Source of the DNA: Lomentospora prolificans
Taxonomy: Eukaryota; Ascomycota; Sordariomycetes; Microascales; Microascaceae
Reading direction: 5' to 3'
Assembly (NCBI GenBank): GCA_029532625.1
Contig: JARFXM010000011.1
Coordinates: forward strand, 4,663,501 to 4,727,500
DNA: 64,000 nucleotides
This document shows, in pieces, positions 10,401 through 20,213 of the stretch (position 1 is its first letter; every line of letters begins with the position of its first letter). Both the position numbers and the translations under genes were made by a program. The notes below the pieces were generated by a model that was not told the DNA's origin, did not search any database, and worked only from the letters and a program-made list of their open reading frames with translations.

Positions 10401-13400
10401 TATGAGGGAAGTCGACTTGGTCTACCATAGATAAATATTACTCCTTGAGGATAAGAGGAAATGCCCGCGTGAAAAGGGGTAATGTGAAAATCCAGAACAG
10501 CAGGAAAACTGAACAAGGACGATACTAACATCATCCTCATCTTTTGGTCGACCACTTGCAAGAGTAAGCTACAAAACAAAAGAGCCAAAGAATATCAGGT
10601 TATATAGGAAAGACTGGCTGGTGCTTACGAACTATGGTACCTGGCTAGCACTTCTAGATATTATCAATAAGGAAGGCTAGTATCAGTTATATTATCTAGT
10701 GTTCATGTATCTCTCGCCGTTATCCGCTCTCATTTCCAACGAAGGAATTAATGCTACTCTTACTTCTTATAAAAGTAGCACCAGCAAGCAGTATCTTTTC
10801 AACAGCCAAGCCTTGGTTACTCACCATTCATAGATGAACGAGTTGAGCACTCAGGAGTCATATCTTCTCCTGACCGAAGCCTCTCCATTCTAACACCATC
10901 TCGCCCATTTCGCCTGTGAAGATGAGTATGAAGAGAGAGCTGAGTGTAGGTCCTGAAGTAGAAGCGCTCGAGGATATGGAGAGAGCTATTAAGGTTGAGA
11001 TATAAATTGACATACATAGATTAGACATTACTAACTTAAGTATGACTAGCGACAAAAACTCCTCCCGAATGCCTCCAACTAGGTGGGCAGGTCTTAGTAC
11101 CTGCTCTGCTACCACCGATCGTACCTGACATGCGATTACAGAGGATCAGAGATGTTACTGTATCAAACAAATGGATTACTTTACCAACGCTTCTCTAAGC
11201 CTATATGTAGATAAATAAGCACAGGTACTTACCACTCGGGGCTGAGGCCTCCTCGTGATCCACGAATCGAAGTAGGTACTTAAATACGTGTCCTCTGACA
11301 CACTCTCTGAGGTCCATCTTGAATCATGGACAACCGCCATCCCCTCACCTCCCTCTCAGTTCGAAGCTGCCTTCTTGTTTGCTGTGGACTTTTGGTAATC
11401 CATGCACTTCTAGTGATTCTTCGGGTCCTTGGGGCACTTGTGAAGATAGCAGCCATTCTTGCTGGAATCGCGGCCTTATGCAATTATCACCGTTGGCACG
11501 ACATGAAAACACGGTATCTATCGTCATTACTTCGTGCTTATTCAGTCCACCAATCCTTGATCCATCGGACCGCGTGGCCGAAGAGCTCGTGACTACGCTG
11601 AGAATCGCTTACACCAGGCACAGCCCGTAGGCACAGAGCATATGTATAGTAGTGGATCCCAGACACACTGGGGCACAGATTGGGTTGAACGCAGTCCTGC
11701 ACATTTCCTCACAATGTGGAAATAGTATCTCCCGCACGATGAGACGATTAGGTGGACTTGGACAATGCAGCCTGGTACTGGTAAAGTTTGGGAGTGGGTA
11801 CCCTCTCAAAATCGCAGATTTTTACTTCACTTCACTAGTATTATGTGCGGCGGTATATTCACAGTAACAAAGTTTCCGTTCGGGGGCTCGAGTGTATTCC
11901 GCGTCGTACTTCAACCAGATATTTTGGTTCATTTGGGTTGACTGTCCTGTCCGAAGAGGCGAGATGTGTTGCTGGAAATGATCTGTGCTCTCACTGAGTT
12001 ATGTAATTGAATCCTGCTCTGATAACAAAAATACTGAGGTACTTTCCTCGTCCAGCAACTCTCTAGATAGACTTCCTGTTGCTAAATGCTTCGGGTAACG
12101 TTCGCTAATACTTATCGCTACTCCGCGCCGCTAATCTGGCTCTTGTACTTGGCGTAATACACGATAACAACCCTCTCTAGTCCTATCCATTCCTCCTGTC
12201 CATGCCCATATTATACCATTTTCTTGGCACTCCACAGCATCCTCACGGCAATGGCAATCTGGGTGATAGAGAGGACATATAAACCAAACTATGAAATGTA
12301 GATGTAGTTCGGGGATCTAGCTAGGGCACTAAGACTAGCCACAGACCAGGCATAACTCTCTAGGCAATGCAATGAGCATGGCCACCATTAAGGCAAAAAG
12401 GTTACATCAACTGCTCCAACAGAGGAATCGGACAACCCATAAGGTTGCCCCTTATCACCAAACTAGCGTCTCATTATTAACGCCGATACAAACCCATCAG
12501 ATCTAAGAGACTGGAATTCCGTCAGCAGGTACTACCAGATCTGAAAGCTGATGACAGAATAGATGAACTATTAGTGATATCTATACTAGGAATTATTAGT
12601 GTCCACTGCACATCAGGCGAAGCGATGCTCGTGCACAGCTGTTCTATTGGTATATCTGTGGACTCGCTGACTGTTAGAACCTATATCTCCACGCCCGCAG
12701 AGGTGAGCTGAGGTGTATCCAGTGCCAAATTGGATCTACTAAGAGGTTGCGAGTTGCTAAATGCTGAAGTTGAAGCTGGCCAGGCCACTGTAGAGTTCAA
12801 GCTACTCTGGGTTTGCATACTATTGGATGTGACCAAACTCAGCAAGAAAACACTGGTTATATTGAAGCCGGTAACAGGCTCTACATTCTCGATACATACT
12901 AGACTGGACAGATCGGAGCTGCTTTTGGACGTGGCGGTTTTAATATATTGCGTTGCCGGTGTAGTTGTTACAGCTACGCCATGCTGCTTACTTGCTAACT
13001 GCCAAGCTGCCAGCAAGTAAGTCAGTAAGGGGGTCTATAACAATATTCACAGAATCAATAGAGCCGCTGTTTCACTCAAGTTCACCTCTACACGATCAGT
13101 TAGTATGCAGGTAGGTATTCTCTTATAATGGTAAAATAGTCTTGTTCTTTCTATCTAGATTATAGTTCCTTACTTCCTTTATATATTCCTTGCCTTCGAC
13201 CTCCAGTATTGCTTGCTTACTGCCGAAGTTCTGCCAGGGTGTGCTCATGCTTACATGGTATGGCGTAGCATGGGGGAAGTGAGATCTCTAAAAAGCTGAC
13301 TATCCGATACGTATCAATATGTGTGTGTACCTACCAAGCAATTGCTGCCTATAAACTAGCTAAAGTCCTCCATAGGCTGTGGTGATTCGGAGGAAATGAC

Positions 13401-13545
13401 CTGCTGGCGGGGCCATAGGTTATGACATGATCGCGTGCTCCGACCTTAGTAGGTAATCTTGGGTACATGTAGTGAGTGGCCTAGTAAAGTACCGTTCATC
13501 ACCGATCCCACCTCGTTGTAGCTGCTATAAACGCTAGCTCGAAAA

Positions 13546-13965
13546 ATGGACCAGAGAGTGATTGAAACAATCGAAGACGTGCTATCTAGGCTTGAGGACA
13601 TTGATGACTTGGGCAAGTCGCGCGGAGTTTAAACCCTTGAGATAGAGCGAGATGCACTTCCTTATACGATAGAGCGCTGCGACGGTTCTTTATGCGAACT
13701 TGAGAAACTTCACTTGGCAGCTACAACTATGTTATCAATCCTACACACTTCTCAGCTTCAAATAGAGGAAGGCCAGGCTAAAGTCGATAGTCAGTGGCTT
13801 ACATCTGTCATATCAGGTCTAAAGAAGCTAATATACGAGTCAGCAGTGTGGTCACGATCATTGCGTATTTTCGTCTTGGGACTATGGCAAATCATACAAC
13901 ATCCTATATATACATACAGTAAAAGCTTATATGGAATTATAGTCTACATAAGTGTCAATCATTGA
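13546..13965 (+). pseudogene. Broken ORF encoding a helical, unidentified polypeptide
   Basis: An ATG at 13546 opens 28 codons (MDQRVIETIEDVLSRLEDID...) ending in TAA at 13630-13632. The same frame then continues for about 110 codons (LEIERDALPY..., QLQIEEGQAKVDSQWL) to a stop at 13965. The residues look like amphipathic helices with many Leu, Glu and Ile. No family was recognised. The stop could be a CAA-to-TAA change. Alternatively an intron removes it, but I see no convincing splice sites around it. Confidence 0.35.
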
Positions 13966-14001
13966 CTAATAAAGGCCAAGAACACACAGCCTCCCTTACA
14001 C

Positions 14002-14286
14002 TCAACATAACTCTACTAAAATAAGAGACTTCAAAAGATAGTGCCTAGTATGTGTCATAATGCCCCTATTGTAGTGATAGCCTAACTTGCCAACCCAGCT
14101 CTGTAGTAACGAATAATGTCCCCAGTGGCGATGCTGGGGGCCCTTCCACTGAAAGTCATAAAAGATACATCCTGGAGAATTCTTGTCATAATGCTTGCCA
14201 CATTCCCAGTCATCCAGCTGCTGGGTTGGTGGCAAGCTCGACAGCTGGGCTGCTACTGGGACTGGAGCAAAGTCAATATTCTCCAT
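14002..14286 (-). pseudogene. Unidentified ORF, possibly a gene fragment
   Basis: A 94-residue reading frame beginning MENIDFAPVPVAAQL, with a plausible soluble first half (WECGKHYDKNSPGCIFYDF) and a hydrophobic end that looks non-coding. No family recognised. It sits at the edge of the AT-rich tract, so a truncated relic is more likely than a gene. Confidence 0.25.
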
Positions 14287-14542
14287 GGCTTGTGATTGAC
14301 AAATCTAAAATTTCAGGCACACACACATCGTTGGTTTTCTTTGTCTTGCCTAGGTACAAAAAGAGGACCTGTGGCATTTAATTGTTTCTACACAGCAGTG
14401 AGCTTTCAGCCCAGATCTCCCCTCAGATCTCCACGCCTGCATACCCAAATCGACTCAAAAGATCTAAGATCTATCTCTTAAGGTTTACTAATAGCAATTC
14501 CGACTCTATAGAGCTTCTAAGCTAATAATAAAATTACCATAG

Positions 14543-14767
14543 ATGTGCCAAAACGTATTTGCCGAATTCCGTTGCGCAGATATGCACGAGGCGCGTGGCG
14601 AGGACAGAAGCCGCTTCAAGCATATTACACGTTGTGACACTGCTCAGAACAGTGAGACCGGGCAGTGCTGCCCTGAGCCAAGGGAAACTGCCATTATCCT
14701 CCAAGAGTTCGAACCAGAAAAGGACTGTCCAGAGTGTCGTGGGGAGACGCCTCCTGAGACACCGTGA
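14543..14767 (+). CDS. Small cysteine-containing hypothetical protein
   Basis: 74 residues starting MCQNVFAEFRCADMHEA and ending with a CPEC pair near residue 62-65, with a CC pair near residue 42. The layout (MC at the start, spaced single Cys/His, CPxC at the end) resembles a group of small fungal proteins of unknown function that seem built around a metal site. There is no signal peptide, so it is probably intracellular. It converges tail-to-tail with the next gene, the two stops being 3 bp apart. An intron-containing longer form is possible. Confidence 0.45.
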   Translation: MCQNVFAEFRCADMHEARGEDRSRFKHITRCDTAQNSETGQCCPEPRETAIILQEFEPEKDCPECRGETPPETP

Positions 14768-14770
14768 TAA

Positions 14771-15409
14771 TTAGGAATTGGTATTTGGACTATGGTTGCT
14801 GCTTGGATCTAGGGTAGTGAAGAGTGCATTTTTGTTCAGTTTCGCAAGCCGCTCCTGTTCTGCTGTGCCACCCCACGTATACATATTCGCATAGTTCCTT
14901 GCTGTTTCAGTCCACGATTCGCGTTTCGTAAATATCCTGAGTGATATATTTAGTGGGTATACGAAATTCAATGACACGGGAACATACCAAGATGCGTCGT
15001 CGTCTTCACTACGTGTAGCCAGATATACCTCGTGAGGGATATGCGAAAGGTCCGCGCTGCCTGTGACACACAGGTCGTAGATGAACCACGCCTTGCCATT
15101 TGGAGAGTTGAAATTAGGCAAATAAAATATGTTATCATAAGCCGGGAGTTGGACCTTGGGTTCGATTGGTCTTCCCAACTTCTGTCTGCAGAACGCGTCG
15201 CCGAGCTTGAACGGCCGCTCTTCTGGAGTATCTGAAATATCGGCAGCATGCGCTCGGATTATAATGCGCATTGGCGTTATCTGCTGCATCTTGGGCGGTC
15301 CGGCCTTCGGGAGCGCGAGGATTGGAGCTGACAGGTTGATGGAATGAATGGTCTCCTGCCTTGATAGTACTTCTTGTCTGCCTTGAACATCGTGCGCACA
15401 TGCAGTCAT
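14771..15409 (-). CDS. Hypothetical protein, 212 residues
   Basis: Single ORF from an ATG at 15409. Composition and codon use look coding: no low complexity, and balanced acidic and basic residues such as DISDTPEERPFKLGDAF and SEDDDASWYVPVSLNFVYPL. No signal peptide or membrane segment and no recognised domain. The C-terminus ends in a Ser/Asn/Pro-rich tail. An upstream exon cannot be excluded, because a GTATGT donor lies at about 15459 and a CCTTAG acceptor near 15416, but the frame through that junction does not fit. Confidence 0.5.
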   Translation of the reverse strand: MTACAHDVQGRQEVLSRQETIHSINLSAPILALPKAGPPKMQQITPMRIIIRAHAADISDTPEERPFKLGDAFCRQKLGRPIEPKVQLPAYDNIFYLPNFNSPNGKAWFIYDLCVTGSADLSHIPHEVYLATRSEDDDASWYVPVSLNFVYPLNISLRIFTKRESWTETARNYANMYTWGGTAEQERLAKLNKNALFTTLDPSSNHSPNTNS

Positions 15410-15492
15410 TTATGCCTAAGGCAGTAATTTCTTTGTCAGGATTTCTGTGATGAGAGTACATACACCTTTTACTGTATAAGCTCATCTTAAGG

Positions 15493-15612
15493 GGTGGGAA
15501 GCCAAGGTTGATAGGGCTTATACAGATACTAATACTATCATTGAATCGTAGTACTGAAGAAGGTGGGAAGCCAAGGTCGAACTCACATAGAGACCAATGC
15601 TACCACTGAATC
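15493..15612. repeat. Imperfect tandem duplication with transition-type differences
   Basis: Two copies of about 51-55 bp (15493-15547 and 15562-15612) both begin GGTGGGAAGCCAAGGT and end with a TGAATC block. In the aligned right half the differences are mostly C/T and G/A, copy 1 carrying T or A where copy 2 carries C or G. Confidence 0.6.
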
Positions 15613-15901
15613 CTGACTGGCTATTATTGGATATTGGATATCCAACCTTTAAAAGAGATGCCACACGAGAACACTCGTTTCTTCACCTAAGAAAAGACTA
15701 AAAGCTTCTGTATAACTCTCAGTCGACCCAGGTCTAGACTATAGATATCGCTGAGTAATCAAGAAACTGCGGCCCCATTTCCAGGCCAGGTTTTCTAGGA
15801 GTCCCGGCTTCGCCCCGTTTTCCATGGGAGCTATCATTTGCATCTGTCGGATCGAATCCACTAGTCCCAAAAAGCAGACAAGGCACGTACATTACTCTTC
15901 T

Positions 15902-16174
15902 TTATTTACACTTGCCATGCTTGTAGGTAATACAAGTGGTGGTGCGACCGGCAATGGGCATACAGACAACCCTGACGCAACGGTGACCAACACAGCTTCG
16001 GAGGCTGTCGCACTCAGCGCGCTTCTCGAGGTCGAGGCTTTCTCCCTCGCTGAGAATCGCTGAGAGCTGGCTGAGGTCCACGTCAAAGCCCTGGGCTTCA
16101 ATGCTGCCGGTCTCAGGGGTGGCAGTGGCGGCAACGAGAGCGGCGATGGCAGCGATGGCAAGGACGGACTTCAT
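15902..16174 (-). CDS. Small secreted preproprotein with six-cysteine mature peptide
   Basis: 90 residues in one exon. A signal peptide (MKSVLAIAAIAALVAATA) is followed by an acidic pro-segment (FDVDLSQLSAILSEGESLD) ending in LEKR, a Kex2-type cleavage site. The predicted mature peptide, about 38 residues starting AEC, has six cysteines spaced C-x5-C-x4-C-x4-C-x9-C-x7-C and is basic. This is the organisation of fungal effectors and antifungal peptides, but I do not recognise the family. The start is fixed by the signal peptide. No TATA box stood out upstream. Confidence 0.7.
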   Translation of the reverse strand: MKSVLAIAAIAALVAATATPETGSIEAQGFDVDLSQLSAILSEGESLDLEKRAECDSLRSCVGHRCVRVVCMPIAGRTTTCITYKHGKCK

Positions 16175-17575
16175 TATCCTCTCTTCGACGATATCCTTGT
16201 CTGCCTTTCCAAGCGATATCGATGGGCTGTTTGAAGGCTATTCGGATGCATACACACCATCTGGATTCTCTTAATGGGACAATTGATGCTCTTGCATACA
16301 CGTTGTCGTTTCTGCTCTAGTATTAAGGAATTCAAAAAGCGGTTGAAATCAATATAGCCAGCCTCATCCTCTTCTCCGGATGCGAAAGAGTAGAGTGGGC
16401 CTGCACCACAACTGGGTTCCCTGGCTGAGAGCTCGACTATCACAAGACATTTGACAGTTCTTCCTCCTCAATGGAATGTTCTTTTTGGTCCCACACAAGT
16501 AGAGTGGACTCACACTGAGGATGCACTCGAATTACTGACCCGAGGTAGCGGCTGTCCTCATACAAAATAGAAATAGATCGACTTCCTTACTGAAGGATCT
16601 TCCCGTGTCTTTGACGCTACCCCATCCTACGATTTTCTGTGAAAGGGAAGGATCATGTAGATGGGCTCTGGATGGGATCAGCTCCTAGCTCGGCGGGTGT
16701 GGGACGGAACCTGCGCTCCGTAGTCCCTATTTAAAAGTCTCGTGATTTTCCATCACGACAAGGCGATTGACGATTCGAAGGTTTAGCTAGAAAAAGCCAC
16801 TGTCCGAGGAGTGTTGCACAAGCTATAAATGTCAGGCCTATAACAAGACCGAGATAGTATTAAGAGTCATTACCCTATACTAACCTCGAACAACCCAAGA
16901 TAGAAAGTGGTCCAGAGAACATTAGGTCTTAGCGCAGACAAGCATTCCGCATCTGTGGACATCGTGCTTCGAAGGCTACTGATCGATTGTGCATAAGATT
17001 CTATCGCAAACTCGCGCGACTGCTTGGTGTCTTATTATTCTTCATTTTGTGGGCCTGCATAGAGCCCATGGCCGGGACAGAACTCAATAAATGAGACCCG
17101 GGTTGCTCTAGCGGCCCCGATACTGGAATATATCTTTGAACGTCATCGAGAAACAAAAGTTTGTGTCCTGTAAAGCTATTTCTGCGGACAAAAATGTGAA
17201 AGTGGTACAGATAGCTGGCGATTGTGTCCGGCACAGATGCTTTGGGGGTATTTGCTGCTCTTTCGAAAGTTGTTGTTGTTGTAAAATCCTTGCCTTGGTC
17301 TACGAGAATCATTGTTCCGTTGCCCGCGGGTGACGGTGACGTGGGTAAATCGCAGATGAGACGGCGCCTCTGGTAATAACTGCACGGGGCTTTGCCGGAA
17401 CACTTTCGTGTTGTTAGCCTGATGATGAGGTCCTGTGGGACGTGCGAAAAGAGATGTACAAGATGTGGGCAGGACGAACCTTTGAGTGGCTTGCTGCGCA
17501 TTGCGCTTAGAGGGGTGGCAAGGCATAACAGGATGGTGATGAAGGATAGCGTGACACATCTCCAACGTACCGGGA
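16175..17575. other. No supportable gene
   Basis: Upstream region of the six-cysteine peptide gene, followed by sequence 3' of the LysM remnant. Minus-strand frames between 17000 and 17575 stay open downstream of the second LysM repeat but look unlike protein. Confidence 0.4.
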
Positions 17576-17579
17576 AGTG

Positions 17580-18159
17580 GCGCTATCCCCACACAATATC
17601 GACTCCCGGTCTGCAAAGCGCAACTTTCCTCACTCAGGCTCGGATTCCATTCTATGAGTTCGGATACGCCAACGTTCCACTTGCTCGCTACAGACGCGCA
17701 GGCATTCAGATCGATAATTTCCAACCCAGGCCCAAGTTACTTCATGGCGCTCGTTTCCCTGTAGTTCTGGTAGCTGGCACAGTCTTCCCTGGTGCCATCG
17801 GCTAGAGGTAGAGGCTCCTCAGTAGGAAGCGCCCACGCCCTCGTGGTGGGAGTTGCCGGGCTGGTAAAGCTCGTCGAACCGACAGTGGCTACGTAGCCTG
17901 GGTAGGTCCGTATGTCTCCTACGGGCCCCACGCAGTACGAGACTCCTAGGAGGAGGTTGGTGCACTCTTCGTCGAGGCCGGAGTTGAGGAAGAAAAAGTC
18001 GTCTAGCGGAAGACTGCCCGCGGCCGCTATGCCGGCGCAGTTTTCGCCCTCGACGACTTCATGCCAGGCCGCACAATTCGTTTCCGAACCGGGTGCTGCG
18101 TTAGACGGAGCTGGTGCGGCGGTCCCCGTTGTCTCGGCTGGAGGCGGTGAGATATCACT
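17580..18159 (-). pseudogene. LysM-domain gene remnant (two LysM repeats, in-frame stop)
   Basis: LysM proteins bind chitin oligomers; secreted fungal versions shield walls or dampen host chitin sensing. In one continuous frame I see a Pro/Ala linker, a first LysM (NCAAWHEVVEGENCAGIAAA ... EECTNLLLGVSYCV), the family-typical linker GPVGDIRTYPGY, then PLPLADGTREDCASY and a second LysM (LNACASVASKWNVGVSELI ... CALQTGSRYCVG). A TAA at 17737-17739 interrupts the frame between the two repeats; CAA-to-TAA would explain it. Upstream, a TGA at 18160-18162 closes the frame and no signal peptide is found. So at least the 5' part is missing or damaged. An intron over the TAA would delete the first Cys of repeat 2, which argues against splicing. 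Confidence 0.65.
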
Positions 18160-19600
18160 TCACTTCCGTGAACCCATATATTCGACTGGCTCTCATTCCA
18201 TGCCGCCTTCGCTGTCGCGTAGTAAGTGGCGAGATGCTGTTGGTTGCAGAGGTGACGCATGATATCTCATAGCACACCAGCTTAGGAATCTGCCTGTCCG
18301 TGCCCGATTAATCACGAACCTTCATATGGCGAGGACTTACTTTTCTTGATCGTATGAGAGGGGCAATTATCCGCTGTCATCGCCTATGGCATCCTGATAT
18401 CAGCCTCTCCATACCACAACACCCTCCAGAGCCCCGCCCTTTTCGGGATGTCCCTTTTCATTTTTCATTTAAGTATCTGACCAGGATATTCCCCCCTCCC
18501 CCCCCCCCCCCCAAAACGCTGGACCAGCCTTTAAAGTAGCCATATATGTGCGTTCCCGCTCTGCAGAGTCTACATATTCAGGGCGCTTTGCTAGGCAGAA
18601 CTCATACATGTCCGAGAATCCAACCTTCGCAGCCCTGCGCCAGTCCAGCGACACCTCCGAAGCGTGGCAAATGATCGTGGGATGCTGATTGGATTGACGC
18701 TAGACGGGGTAGGACACTAGCTAGGGAGCTGGATCGTTCCATTATTATCATAAGGCCTCATAATATACGAGGTGGGCTCAATAATATACAGATTTAGGAG
18801 CCTCTAATACTAGTGGCTAGTACGGAAAATGAGAGGCCAGGATTTGACTGGGCATGATTCGTTGGTTTGGCCCATCCGCTCGGTCATCCCTCTAGGCGCT
18901 ATTCATGCGTGTTGATGAGTTTCTGAAATTGGTATGCCCCTTATGATGGGAGTGTTTCTGCATCCGTGTAGAGCACAGCCTGGCCTTAATAGCCCAACAG
19001 GCTTTACGACTGAGCCGTTCCTTCGTATTGTCATGTATGGGGTGATGCATACTCAAGGACAGGTAGAGCTAGGATATAAGCGTCCCATAAGAGAGGTATG
19101 AGATAGACCAACCGGGGAATAGTAGTATAGAAGGGATATAGGGGATGATTAGGTATGATACTTGATTTCCTCATCTGTTTATTAGGGGGATGGAGCTAGG
19201 TCCAAAAAAAAAAAATCCTTGGATACTCTTTTCTTTTCCCATTTGGTAAACTTTAGCCGGGTGTGGCTAGAAACGAGGCTCGGGGGCTGTGACGGAGACC
19301 ACACTTTGCTCACCCCGGCTCAGGTCAAATCAGGACCAGCTCTGGACCACGTCCGTTAACGGTAATTGCGGTCGACCAGATTCGTCGCAGGTAATATCAT
19401 GTTATTGCAAATGCCTTGTGTCCCTTTTACCGCGTCACACTCTACAAACTTCGAAATGCCATAAAATGTTGTATAAAGTAGATTGGGGAACAATATGTAA
19501 ACCTGAAGAGGAAAGAAACGGTCTATATTCGATAGGTTTCTGTTCTGACCATCACCACTGTATCCTCTATTCTCTGTCGCTAATGACGGCGCCGAATAAT
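18160..19600. other. No supportable gene
   Basis: Contains a C-homopolymer block (C6-T-C15) at 18491-18512 and an AT-rich part near 18720-19200. No coherent ORF is recognised, including any 5' part of the LysM gene. Confidence 0.4.
18491..18512. repeat. Poly(C) tract
   Basis: Six C, one T, then fifteen C on the plus strand. Confidence 0.85.
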
Positions 19601-20068
19601 TTAGATCTTATTGTTCTGGGCGCTTTCAGCGTTGAGCTCGCCACTGGCAACCTTCTGGAGCACGGAGTTGATGTCGACCTCCTCCCCAGAGTCACCGAGA
19701 CCAGCACATCCCACAAGGCAGGCAGCGCAAGGAGGCGGGCCGAGCTCGCACGGACCCGCGAGACAAGCAAAAATGCAGAGTTCCTATTGATTTTATTATC
19801 ATGTTAGTCACCCAGTCTACCAAGGCCGCAAGTAGTACGGCTAATTAGAGCTCGAGATAATGCTGGAAGTAGTAGTAGGGGTAATAGGGGATCAATTCGG
19901 TTTCCTTGACTTACAGCGATAACACCCTGAATCTCATATGTTAGTCAGCCTTCAAAATACAGGTGCGCATTCGATATAACTTACGCGCTTCTCAACCTCG
20001 GAGGTGGCAACAGGGGTTGCAACAGCAAAGCCGGCAAAGGAGACAGCGAAGAGAGTAGAGAGCTTCAT
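19601..20068 (-). CDS. Small secreted preproprotein, three exons, six-cysteine core
   Basis: Exons 20068-19985, 19926-19915 (12 nt) and 19783-19601 join in frame to 92 residues, with GTAAGT at both donors, a TTCAG acceptor for intron 1 and ATAG for intron 2. Exon 1 encodes a signal peptide and short pro-segment (MKLSTLFAVSFAGFAVATPV ... EVEKR) ending exactly at a Kex2-type site. The predicted product then starts GVIA and continues with six cysteines spaced C-x3-C-x4-C-x6-C-x2-C-x3-C in a Gly/Ala/Pro/Leu-rich, very hydrophobic segment with a GPPPC turn. A hydrophilic tail (EEVDINSVLQKVASGEL) follows. No family recognised; effector or bioactive peptide are the leading ideas. An in-frame upstream Met at 20203 is rejected because a TATA box overlaps that point. 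Confidence 0.68.
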
Positions 20069-20206
20069 CTTGGAAAGATTTTGTAGTGTGTCTAAAGAAT
20101 AGTGGTTTTTTGTGTGCCTGGCTATGCTGAGGATGAGGCGAGAGTGGTCGATGCGAGTGAGGAGAGCAAGGAAATCTTGGACTTTCTTGGAGGGTACTAT
20201 CAAGCT

Positions 20207-20213
20207 CTTTATA
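20207..20213 (-). promoter_or_regulatory. TATA box of the three-exon peptide gene
   Basis: TATAAAG on the minus strand, 140 bp upstream of the chosen ATG at 20068. It supports that start rather than a longer N-terminus. Confidence 0.5.

Larger units (their letters stand above)
10400..14540. other. AT-rich tract with broken ORFs, possible decayed repeats
   Basis: Base composition turns AT-rich with many TA steps and no intact gene. Fragments with some protein-like character occur at 12681-13020, 13546-13965 and 14002-14286, but each is short, interrupted or unidentified. This look is typical of sequence eroded by repeat-induced point mutation (RIP). That is inference: no dinucleotide index was calculated. 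Confidence 0.4.

Noticed and set aside
20068..20203. Longer N-terminus for the three-exon peptide starting at 20203
   Set aside because: A TATA box lies only a few bases upstream of that ATG, and the internal ATG at 20068 begins a perfect signal peptide.
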